Source: Streptococcus australis ATCC 700641
GTDB taxonomy: Bacteria; Bacillota; Bacilli; Lactobacillales; Streptococcaceae
Reading direction: 5' to 3'
Length of the DNA stretch: 64,000 bases
Assembly (NCBI RefSeq): GCF_000186465.1
Contig: NZ_GL636091.1
Coordinates: forward strand, 1,944,545 to 2,008,544
Both the position numbers and the translations under genes were made by a program. Positions 57,719 through 64,000 of the stretch are shown here, piece by piece. Numbering within the stretch: position 1 is the first letter of the stretch; every line of letters starts with the position of its first letter. The notes under the pieces are model-generated. The model made no database searches. It had not been told where the DNA came from and saw only the letters and a program-made list of their open reading frames with translations.

Positions 57719-58039
57719 TTATTGGTCTGATTTCATATCAGATGATTCACTCTTTTCATCTTTCATTTCTGAATCGCTGGATTTCATCTCATCTTTTTTC
57801 ATATCGTCCTTCATTTCAGAACTGCTGTCAGACATCATAGATGAATCTTTCATGTCTTCTTTTTTCATTTTATCATCGGACATGGATGAATCCTTCATGT
57901 CATCCTTCTTCATATCGTCCTTCTTCATCATACTACTATCGTCCGTTTTTTTCATGTCTGAATCTGATTTCTGTCCAGAACAAGCTGCTAAAGTGACGAT
58001 GCTAAGTGTAGCAATAGAAAGTGCAAGAATTTTTTTCAT
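57719..58039 (-). CDS. Methionine-rich, disordered lipoprotein in the Msr operon
   Basis: The precursor has 106 residues. The signal peptide MKKILALSIATLSIVTLAA ends in the lipobox LAAC (Cys20). The mature part of 87 residues is built almost only from Ser, Asp, Lys, Met and Glu and has no aromatic residue; 15 are Met (about 17%). Units such as MKKDDMKDSSM and MKKEDMKDSSM are repeated. It is therefore an exposed, disordered, charged chain studded with methionine. It lies between ccdA and the Etrx/MsrAB genes, with AAAGGAGA before the ATG. I infer a sacrificial methionine sink for oxidants, recycled by MsrAB; no direct evidence. I recognise no named family. Confidence 0.85.
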   Translation of the reverse strand: MKKILALSIATLSIVTLAACSGQKSDSDMKKTDDSSMMKKDDMKKDDMKDSSMSDDKMKKEDMKDSSMMSDSSSEMKDDMKKDEMKSSDSEMKDEKSESSDMKSDQ

Positions 58040-58065
58040 GATTTTTCTCCTTTAATCATTCAAGA

Positions 58066-58776
58066 TTAGTGAAACAGGGATGCGAGGCTATTAAGATTTC
58101 CTAGCATCAGCAAGATGCCCATCAAGATGATGAGGGCACCACCAATTTTTTTCAAGGTTCCCATATGGGGCTTGAGTTTAGCAAAATGTTGTAGAACCCA
58201 GCTAGAAGCTAGAGCTAAGACTAAGAAGGGTAGCGCCAAGCCCAATGTATAGACCATCATCAGGAGAGCACCTTGCAATGCACCATCTCCTCCAGAAGCG
58301 GCAATGGCTAAAACAGAGCTCAAAACTGGTCCGACACAAGGGGTCCAACCAAAACTGAAGGTGACCCCTATCAGAAAAGCATTGAAGAATTCATTGCGTT
58401 TTTCGTCCTTCTTCAGTTGGATACTCTTTTGTTTTTGGAGTTGTCTCAGATTGATGAAGCCCATCTGATGGATTCCCAATAAGATGACAATCCCTCCTAG
58501 TAGGTAACGGAACCAGGGAGCATAGAGTACCTGACCAAGGGCACCTGCACCATAACCTAGGATGAGAAATACGGTTGATAGACCAGCAATAAAACAGAGG
58601 GTCTTGACCAAACCATACCAAGAAATATCTCTTCCAAAAATACGCACCGTTTTTTCATGCTCAGAATCTAATAAGATCCCTACATAGACTGGCATCAGTG
58701 GTAAAATACACGGGGAGAAAAAGGATAGAACTCCCGCTAAGAATACTGAAATGGAAAACAAACTGGTTTGAATCAT
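58066..58776 (-). CDS. ccdA: CcdA-type thiol-disulfide electron carrier
   Basis: The protein has 236 residues from the ATG at 58776, preceded by GGGAGG; a frame to 58803 has no ribosome site. Six membrane helices carry the two redox cysteines in FSPCILPLMP (Cys23) and FGWTPCVGP (Cys137). It moves electrons from cytoplasmic thioredoxin to extracellular thiol proteins. It is the first gene of the surface redox group and faces the Met-rich lipoprotein, Etrx and MsrAB genes downstream. Confidence 0.94.
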   Translation of the reverse strand: MIQTSLFSISVFLAGVLSFFSPCILPLMPVYVGILLDSEHEKTVRIFGRDISWYGLVKTLCFIAGLSTVFLILGYGAGALGQVLYAPWFRYLLGGIVILLGIHQMGFINLRQLQKQKSIQLKKDEKRNEFFNAFLIGVTFSFGWTPCVGPVLSSVLAIAASGGDGALQGALLMMVYTLGLALPFLVLALASSWVLQHFAKLKPHMGTLKKIGGALIILMGILLMLGNLNSLASLFH

Positions 58777-58810
58777 TTCACTACCTCCCTTTCTTTCTGA
58801 CACTAGTATA

Positions 58811-58841
58811 AAGAAAAAATCTCTCTAAAAATAGAGAGATT
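58811..58841 (-). terminator. Terminator of the rsmD-coaD-sepM unit
   Basis: The minus-strand stem AATCTCTCT/AGAGAGATT with loop ATTTTT is followed by TTTTTTC. The ccdA -10 (TATACT, 58805-58810) lies immediately after it. Confidence 0.8.
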
Positions 58842-58937
58842 GATATGCAAAAACTTGAATTTGATTGGAAGATGAATATTCCGATCTACCAACATCAGCT
58901 CATACTTTCAAGTACAAACTATGTCGAGCAAGCTACT

Positions 58938-60044
58938 TTAATTCTTTTTCAAATAATCGATGGCATTCTGCAAGGTTTTGACAGGGACAATTTTCATCTT
59001 GGTTTTAATTTTCTTAGCTGTTTCTACTGCTTCGTCGTAGTTGCTCTTGGCATTCGGATTGTTCTTTTTGACTTCTTCTGTCACCGGATTATCAGGAGCA
59101 AAGAAGATTTCAGCACCAGCGCGATCTGCTGCTACGACTTTTTTATCCACTCCACCGATATCTCCGACAGTCCCATCATGGTTAATAGTCCCTGTCCCCG
59201 CGATGTGGCGTCCCTGACGAAGGTCTGGATCCGCTACTTGGGTATAGATGGACAAACTAAACATCATCCCGGCACTTGGACCACCGATGCCAGCTGTCGC
59301 AAACTCAATCGGCACGTCACTCTTCACTTCTGTCCGGTCAATCAAGCTAATCCCAATCCCATTCTTGCCATTGACCAACTTAATAATCTTTCCTTCAGCT
59401 GTCTTGGTCTGACCATCTTCTGTGTAGGTCACTGAGACCTTGTCTCCGATTTTTTGGGAACCAACATACTCGATGAGCTCTTTTGAGCTCTTGAAGGTTT
59501 TGTCATTCACAGCCGTAACCGTGTCCGCAATATTTAGAACGCCTTTAAAGGTAGAGTCTTCTGCCACTTGCATGACATAAACACCTAAGAATTCCATCTC
59601 TGTCTCTTTTCCAGCAGTTTTTAATCCTTGGTATTTGGCAGTATTTTGAGAGGTCTCCATATAAAATTGATTGATCCGGAAAAATTCCTCACTGGAACTG
59701 CCACCTGTCATTTCTTTTTCAGAGTGGATATCTGTAAAAGGAGTCACCCAGGCATAGACTATATCCGAGAAGGTCGCTTGCTTGACGGCAACAGTGACAA
59801 AATCATACGAACCGGGTGCTTCATCATTTTTCTGGTTGACGCGCATCACTTGGCGAATATCTTCTGAACTCCCGGGCATTTCCAGATAGTAGGGCAGGGG
59901 AACAAAGAAAGCTAGCAAGGCCAAAATCAGAAGCAAGGTCCCAATAAGGGGCCAGCGATAGGTCCTCCACACACTATCTTTTTTTCGTACAGGTTCAAAT
60001 GGGCTTTCTGGTAGCTGAGCCCTTTGTTTCTCAAATTCTTTCAT
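58938..60044 (-). CDS. sepM: SepM-like PDZ/Lon-type membrane protease
   Basis: The protein has 368 residues. One membrane helix (about 31-50) is followed by an extracellular part with a PDZ domain (about 150-220) and an S16 Lon-like protease domain. The catalytic dyad is Ser257 in GGPSAGM and Lys302 in GGVDKKVVAAD. In S. mutans SepM trims the competence pheromone CSP outside the cell; orthologues elsewhere may have other substrates. It lies 5 bases after coaD in the common rsmD-coaD-sepM order. Confidence 0.9.
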   Translation of the reverse strand: MKEFEKQRAQLPESPFEPVRKKDSVWRTYRWPLIGTLLLILALLAFFVPLPYYLEMPGSSEDIRQVMRVNQKNDEAPGSYDFVTVAVKQATFSDIVYAWVTPFTDIHSEKEMTGGSSSEEFFRINQFYMETSQNTAKYQGLKTAGKETEMEFLGVYVMQVAEDSTFKGVLNIADTVTAVNDKTFKSSKELIEYVGSQKIGDKVSVTYTEDGQTKTAEGKIIKLVNGKNGIGISLIDRTEVKSDVPIEFATAGIGGPSAGMMFSLSIYTQVADPDLRQGRHIAGTGTINHDGTVGDIGGVDKKVVAADRAGAEIFFAPDNPVTEEVKKNNPNAKSNYDEAVETAKKIKTKMKIVPVKTLQNAIDYLKKN

Positions 60045-60049
60045 TCCTT

Positions 60050-60523
60050 TTATTTCATCTCCTTTATAACACTCTCTGGAACATAGGCACTGACATCTTG
60101 CTGGAAGGTCAGTAACTCACGAATTCTCGTCGAGCTCAAGGCCTGGTACTGGGGCTGGGCACAGAGATAGATGGTCTCAAGCTCTGGAGCCAGCTGGTGA
60201 TTGAAGTAGTCCATGTTGCTTTCATAGAGGAAGTCCTGGCCATTGCGCAAACCGCGAACCAAGCTCGTCACCCCATACCGTCTAGCCACTTCTACAGCCA
60301 ACTCTGCCTCCGAAGTGATGACTCTTACATTGGACAAATGAGCCACTGCCTCTGTCACCATGGCTTCCCTTTGCTCAATGGTAAAATAGCCCTTCTTCTC
60401 ATGATTAAAGAAGATGCCTATATACAAGCAATCAAACAAGCGACTAGCTCGCTCTATCAAATCCAAGTGTCCCAAGGTCATTGGGTCAAATGAACCTGTA
60501 AATAATCCGATTTTATCTGACAT
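60050..60523 (-). CDS. coaD: Phosphopantetheine adenylyltransferase
   Basis: The enzyme has 157 residues and carries out the penultimate step of coenzyme A synthesis. The nucleotidyltransferase motif is GSFDPMTLGHLDLIERA (about 9-25), and the C-terminal ALSSTRIREL is the ISSTR-type loop. VRGLRNGQDFLYE is the pantetheine-binding region. It overlaps rsmD by 11 bases. Confidence 0.96.
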   Translation of the reverse strand: MSDKIGLFTGSFDPMTLGHLDLIERASRLFDCLYIGIFFNHEKKGYFTIEQREAMVTEAVAHLSNVRVITSEAELAVEVARRYGVTSLVRGLRNGQDFLYESNMDYFNHQLAPELETIYLCAQPQYQALSSTRIRELLTFQQDVSAYVPESVIKEMK

Positions 60524-61052
60524 AAACCGTCACCTTACTAATTCCGTAGATTTTTTCTTTCCAGATTCCTAGACAAGCAATCTCCTCAGGCAAGTCCACT
60601 GCCTTGTCTGTCTCACAGACGACCATGACCTCTTCTCCCAGCAAGTCTCGTTCAGCCAGAGCCTCAATATCGGCTACGATCTGCTCCTTGGCATAGGGAG
60701 GATCTAAGAAGACAAGGTCAAAAGTCCCCTGCAATTGACTGAGAGCTTGGTGAGCCTCCATCTTCAGCAATTGAAACTTGTGGCTTTCCTTGGTCATTTG
60801 GATATTGCTAGCAATAATCCCTTGGGCTCTGCGGTCTTTCTCAACCAAGACAGCCTGCTCCATCCCCCTCGATACCGCTTCGATGGACAAGCCACCTGAG
60901 CCAGCATATAAATCCAAGACCCGCCCCCCATCAAAATAAGGACCGATCATATTAAACATCGCCCCTCTCACCTTATCTGAAGTGGGCCTCGTTGTCTTTC
61001 CTTCGAGCGTCTTAAGAGGACGCCCTCCATAGGTACCTGATACAATCTTCAT
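60513..61052 (-). CDS. rsmD: 16S rRNA (guanine966-N2)-methyltransferase RsmD
   Basis: The enzyme has 179 residues from the ATG at 61052 (MKIVSGTYGGRPLKTL), the universal RsmD N-terminus; a frame extending to 61145 has no family similarity. SAM motif I is VLDLYAGSGGLSIEA and the catalytic motif is LDPPYAKEQ. It methylates G966 of 16S rRNA. The -10 hexamer lies only 7 bases before the ATG and no ribosome site is visible, so the mRNA may be leaderless. Confidence 0.93.
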   Translation of the reverse strand: MKIVSGTYGGRPLKTLEGKTTRPTSDKVRGAMFNMIGPYFDGGRVLDLYAGSGGLSIEAVSRGMEQAVLVEKDRRAQGIIASNIQMTKESHKFQLLKMEAHQALSQLQGTFDLVFLDPPYAKEQIVADIEALAERDLLGEEVMVVCETDKAVDLPEEIACLGIWKEKIYGISKVTVYVR

Positions 61053-61059
61053 AGAGATT

Positions 61060-61089
61060 ATTATATCAAAATTTGGATAAAAGATACAA
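61060..61089 (-). promoter_or_regulatory. rsmD promoter, probably giving a leaderless transcript
   Basis: The minus strand has TTGTAT, an 18-base spacer and an extended -10, TGATATAAT (hexamer 61060-61065). The ATG at 61052 is 7 bases downstream, where transcription would be expected to start. Confidence 0.6.
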
Positions 61090-61168
61090 AAACACCCATC
61101 CTCCCCAATCTGAGAGCTGCTGAACCAAATCCCTTTCGCTGTCAAAGAAAAATCCTCTCACTTTTCTC

Positions 61169-61223
61169 TTGAAGTCCGAATTTATTTTTGTTATACTATA
61201 TGTAACTTTTAAAACGTTACATA
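61169..61223 (+). promoter_or_regulatory. Promoter and palindromic operator of the SOS-type cassette
   Basis: TTGAAG (61169-61174), 17 bases, TATACT (61192-61197). A perfect inverted repeat, TATGTAAC-N9-GTTACATA (61199-61223), covers the expected transcript start and ends at the ribosome site. It is the likely binding site of the repressor encoded just downstream. Confidence 0.8.
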
Positions 61224-61234
61224 GGAGAATGCAA

Positions 61235-61912
61235 ATGTTTGATGCAAAAAAATTAAAAGACCGGCGACTTGAGCTCGGCCTAACCCAAGCCCAGGTCTAT
61301 GAATCCTTAGAGATTAGTCGCAAGACCTACTCTAGTTGGGAGAATGGCTTAGCAGAGCCACACGATAAAAACCTCAGGAGGTTGGCCAAGCACCTCTCCG
61401 TTAAAGAGGACTACTTTGTCGACAAGAGCTCAGCGCTTTTCACCTACCCTTTACTAACTCCGCCCCATCAGAAAAAGGTCGATCTCTTGGCCAGTCAACT
61501 CTTAGCAGAGCAAGAAAAGGTGGTCTCTTTGATCCCTTACCGTGTCCTCTCTATCGACTTGGCAGCTGGACATGGTCATACCTTTTATGACAATGAGACC
61601 GACTACGAGACCGTTTATTTTGACCAAGAGATCCAACACGACTTTGCCTCTTGGGTTTCTGGAGATTCTATGGAACCAAGCTATCCAAACGGTTCCGTTG
61701 CCTTGATGAAACAGACCGGATTTGACTATGATGGAGCGGTCTACGCCCTCATGTGGAATGGAAAGACCTATATCAAAAAAGTCTATCGAGAAGAGGAGGG
61801 CCTCCGTCTAGAGTCCATCAACCCAGCCTATGATGACCTTTTTGCACCCTACGAAGATGAACCAAAAATCGTCGGCATCGTGGTCGGCCACTTCCTCCCT
61901 CTGGAGGTCTAA
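61235..61912 (+). CDS. HdiR/LexA-like self-cleaving repressor (Xre HTH plus S24 peptidase)
   Basis: The protein has 225 residues from the ATG at 61235, 7 bases after AGGAG (a closer ATG at 61229 is too near). The N-terminal Xre helix-turn-helix (about 5-60) has LGLTQAQVYESLEISRKTYSSW split over helices. The C-terminal S24 domain has an Ala111-Gly112 cleavage site (LAAGHG), Ser145 (SGDSMEP) and Lys181 (YIKKVY). DNA damage and RecA should trigger self-cleavage and induce the operon. A perfect palindrome in its promoter suggests autorepression. Confidence 0.92.
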   Translation: MFDAKKLKDRRLELGLTQAQVYESLEISRKTYSSWENGLAEPHDKNLRRLAKHLSVKEDYFVDKSSALFTYPLLTPPHQKKVDLLASQLLAEQEKVVSLIPYRVLSIDLAAGHGHTFYDNETDYETVYFDQEIQHDFASWVSGDSMEPSYPNGSVALMKQTGFDYDGAVYALMWNGKTYIKKVYREEEGLRLESINPAYDDLFAPYEDEPKIVGIVVGHFLPLEV

Positions 61913-61914
61913 AC

Positions 61915-63327
61915 ATGCTTTTTGATTATTCACGTGAGCCTCGGTCTGACATTGCTTTTGTGGATATGAAAAGTTTCTATGCCAGTTGTGAATGCGTCCG
62001 TCTCGGCCTCAATCCCTTGACGACCTCTCTTTGTGTTATGAGTCGGAGCGACAATTCTGCTGGCCTCATCTTAGCCAGTTCCCCCGTTTTCAAGCAGGTC
62101 TTTGGGAAGAAAAATGTCGGACGTAGCTACGATCTGCCCTTTGATCTCAAGACGAGGAAATTCAATTACTACCTGGCCCGTAAGCAAGGTCTACCTACAG
62201 ATCCAGCCTTTGTCCACTATATCGAAAGTTGGGCTAAGCGCACTTTTATCGTGCCCCCTCGCATGAATGCCTATATCCAGGTCAACATGGAAATCCAGCA
62301 AGTCTTTCAAGAATTTGCTGCTCCAGATGACATCTATCCCTATTCCATCGATGAGGGTTTTATCGATTTGAGTAGCTCTCTCAACTACTTTATTCCCGAT
62401 CCTCAGCTAGACCGACGCTCCAAGCTGGATCTTCTTTCTGCTCGGATCCAAAAGCGCATTTGGCAGAAAACTGGGATCTATGCTACTGTCGGGATGAGCA
62501 ATGCCAATCCGCTCCTGGCCAAACTGGCTCTGGACAATGAAGCCAAGCACCAGAAAACCATGCGGGCTAACTGGTCTTACGAAGACGTCCCCAATCGAGT
62601 CTGGCAGATAAAAAAACTGACCGATTTCTGGGGGATCGGCCATCGAACAGAAAAACGCCTGAACAAACTAGGCATTCACTCCATCTATGAACTGGCCCAG
62701 GCCAATCCAGACCAGCTCAAAAAAGAATTCGGAGTCATGGGCGTCCAGCTCTGGTTTCATGCCCATGGGATCGATGAAAGCAATGTCCATCGCCCCTATC
62801 GTCCAAAGTTTCACGGTCTAGGAAATTCGCAAATCCTTCCCCGTGACTACCACCGCCAAAGTGATATTGAATTAGTCTTTCGGGAGATGGCTGAGCAGGT
62901 CGCTATCCGCTTGCGTCGGGAAAAGAAAAAGACCCAACTGGTCTCCATCCACGCTAGCTATTCCAAACAAGAACAGCTCCCCTCCATCCACTGCCAGCGA
63001 AAGATTGATCCGACAAACTCTACAGCTCAATTAGCCAAGGAAGTCATCCAGCTCTTTCGTTCCCACTACCAGGGAGGAGCCATCCGGCAGATTGGAGTCT
63101 TTTATGGGAATCTCATAGAGGAGAGCTTCCAGCTGATCTCCCTATTTGATGACCCTGGACAAACCCAAAAAGAAGAGGCCCTCCAAGAGACCATTGACCA
63201 CATCCGTGACCGATTTGGATTTGCTTCTCTACAGAAGGGATCTGCCCTATTAGAAAATTCGCGCGCTCTGGCTCGAAGCAAACTGACCGGAGGCCACTCA
63301 GCAGGAGGTTTAGATGGCTTAGCATGA
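61915..63327 (+). CDS. umuC: UmuC-like Y-family DNA polymerase
   Basis: The protein has 470 residues. Catalytic motifs are Asp17 in FVDMKSFYASCE and Asp146-Glu147 in YSIDEGFIDLS. A helix-hairpin-helix region (FWGIGHRTEKRLNKLGI) and a little-finger domain follow. This is the UmuC/UvrX type found in Gram-positive phages and conjugative elements rather than housekeeping DinB. It should copy past DNA lesions at the price of mutations. It starts 2 bases after the repressor gene, and GGAGG lies inside that gene's end. Confidence 0.93.
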   Translation: MLFDYSREPRSDIAFVDMKSFYASCECVRLGLNPLTTSLCVMSRSDNSAGLILASSPVFKQVFGKKNVGRSYDLPFDLKTRKFNYYLARKQGLPTDPAFVHYIESWAKRTFIVPPRMNAYIQVNMEIQQVFQEFAAPDDIYPYSIDEGFIDLSSSLNYFIPDPQLDRRSKLDLLSARIQKRIWQKTGIYATVGMSNANPLLAKLALDNEAKHQKTMRANWSYEDVPNRVWQIKKLTDFWGIGHRTEKRLNKLGIHSIYELAQANPDQLKKEFGVMGVQLWFHAHGIDESNVHRPYRPKFHGLGNSQILPRDYHRQSDIELVFREMAEQVAIRLRREKKKTQLVSIHASYSKQEQLPSIHCQRKIDPTNSTAQLAKEVIQLFRSHYQGGAIRQIGVFYGNLIEESFQLISLFDDPGQTQKEEALQETIDHIRDRFGFASLQKGSALLENSRALARSKLTGGHSAGGLDGLA

Positions 63328-63695
63328 TTGATCGTTCTTATCTCCCCTATCAGTCGGCACGCGACTTCCAAGACCGGGGCATGGCCAAGTGGGCTGGCTT
63401 CTTCCTCTCTGAGCATTCTACGGCCTTACAAACAAAGCACCTCTCCCTAGAAGAGCTTCGCCTCCTCTCAAACCAAGAAATCCGTCACCTCCTCGAGCAG
63501 GCTTACCAGCAAGAGACCACCCTCTCCCTCTCTACCCTCCAAGACAATCAAGTCGCCGTCTACTACGGCCAGGTCTATACCTTAAGCTCCTCTGAAGTCC
63601 TCATTAAAAATGACCAGCACTACCACTCTCTCCTTCTTTCGACTATTTTTTCTATTGAACCAGGAGATTCTAGCTATGAAACCAGCCCTGAATAA
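63324..63695 (+). CDS. Small protein of the UmuC cassette, unknown function
   Basis: The protein has 123 residues: MIDRSYLPYQSARDFQDRGM at the start, then KWAGFFLSEHS and a central helix LSLEELRLLSNQEIRHLLEQAY, ending in beta-type sequence NQVAVYYGQVYTLSSSEV. The start overlaps the umuC stop by 4 bases (ATGA), as for a tightly coupled partner. Proteins of this type often accompany UmuC in streptococci, in the place of YolD-like proteins. I cannot name the domain with certainty. It may regulate or localise the polymerase. Confidence 0.85.
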   Translation: MIDRSYLPYQSARDFQDRGMAKWAGFFLSEHSTALQTKHLSLEELRLLSNQEIRHLLEQAYQQETTLSLSTLQDNQVAVYYGQVYTLSSSEVLIKNDQHYHSLLLSTIFSIEPGDSSYETSPE

Positions 63696-63981
63696 ACACG
63701 AACTCCAATTCGATTATTTTTCAGACAATTACCAGCAGTTCGAGCACGATTTTTACCGATTGGCAACGACTGCGACCCCCTTGGTCTTTTTAGAAGATGA
63801 CCTGCTCCGTTCCATGTCGACAGGTCAGCGAAACTATTTCAGACTCCACCACACCCAGAGTCGTGATCATCGTGACCACTACTTTCACTTTCGCGTCTCC
63901 ACCCATCCCAAATCCCCACTGACACGGATTTATACCTACCTAGGGCACAGTCCCACCACAGAATACAAAGCAACCTCCTAG
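63676..63981 (+). CDS. Second small protein of the UmuC cassette (possibly DUF5960-like)
   Basis: The protein has 101 residues from the ATG at 63676 (MKPALNKHELQFDYFSDNY), with AGGAGA eight bases before it; a frame beginning at 63610 lacks a ribosome site. It overlaps the preceding gene by 20 bases. The sequence has FEHDFYRLATT, PLVFLEDDLLRSM and a His/Arg/Asp-rich stretch (HHTQSRDHRDHYF). It resembles a small streptococcal family that I recall as DUF5960; treat that name as tentative. The stop codon is within the terminator stem. Confidence 0.83.
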   Translation: MKPALNKHELQFDYFSDNYQQFEHDFYRLATTATPLVFLEDDLLRSMSTGQRNYFRLHHTQSRDHRDHYFHFRVSTHPKSPLTRIYTYLGHSPTTEYKATS

Positions 63982-64000
63982 AAAACTAGGAGGTTGTTTT
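63970..64000 (+). terminator. Terminator of the SOS-type cassette
   Basis: The stem CAACCTCCTAG/CTAGGAGGTTG with loop AAAA is followed by TTTT at the window edge. It includes the last stop codon. Confidence 0.88.

Noticed and set aside
58845-59435. 196-codon plus-strand frame beginning before sepM
   Set aside because: Most of it is antisense to the protease domain of sepM. It begins just after a terminator hairpin and has no ribosome site.

Overview
The window is chromosomal DNA of a Streptococcus, most likely of the mitis/sanguinis/parasanguinis group. This is an inference from the division cluster order (murD-murG-divIB, ftsA-ftsZ-ylmE-sepF-ylmG-ylmH-divIVA-ileS), the xseA-xseB-ispA-tlyA-argR-recN operon, PerR/Dpr, ClpE with a CtsR site, a late-competence (ComX/SigX) box in front of the prepilin peptidase, and the ccdA-etrx-msrAB surface redox locus. 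Most genes lie on the minus strand. I see no rRNA, tRNA, CRISPR array or origin.

Region 1 (1-8900): an envelope-stress module. A BceRS-type histidine kinase and response regulator stand beside two BceAB-type ABC transporters; one is complete and the other runs off the left edge. Both transporter promoters carry the same operator (TNACA-N4-TGTAA) plus a second shared block. A 42-residue gene with a very strong ribosome binding site precedes one of them. Between the transporters lie two divergent SemiSWEET sugar carriers, a full IS1182-like element inserted in a terminator, and a 136-bp palindromic repeat. Region 2 (8900-12420): a DUF2974 hydrolase-like protein, a membrane-anchored DUF6287 protein and a DUF2975/HTH pair. 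Region 3 (12470-18730): metG, gpmA, perR, a 51-residue membrane protein, hup, degV and a phosphoesterase.

Region 4 (18740-30490): DNA repair, isoprenoid and arginine-repressor genes, nnrD, folD, clpE and small conserved proteins. Region 5 (30540-45570): ileS under a T-box, the division and wall cluster, and typA. Region 6 (45800-52770): a pseudouridine synthase, rhodanese/yqgQ, dpr with two PerR boxes, cilC, a lone trpB under a T-box, and yutD-rlmN-vanZ. Region 7 (52770-61050): a gene-free stretch of repeats, a YesMN-type two-component system, and msrAB, a TlpA-like thioredoxin, a methionine-rich lipoprotein and ccdA, then rsmD-coaD-sepM. Region 8 (61199-64000): a self-contained SOS-type cassette of a LexA/HdiR-like repressor, a UmuC-like polymerase and two small genes, ending in a terminator.

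The strongest lead for an undescribed system is the surface redox operon. An 87-residue mature lipoprotein with 15 methionines and no aromatic or large hydrophobic residue apart from Met is encoded between the electron carrier CcdA and the Etrx/MsrAB pair. It could be a sacrificial methionine sink recycled by MsrAB. Other leads are the 42-residue gene beside the Bce transporter, the near-identical ATPases serving divergent permeases, and two families of multi-hairpin repeats, one with a compensatory base change.
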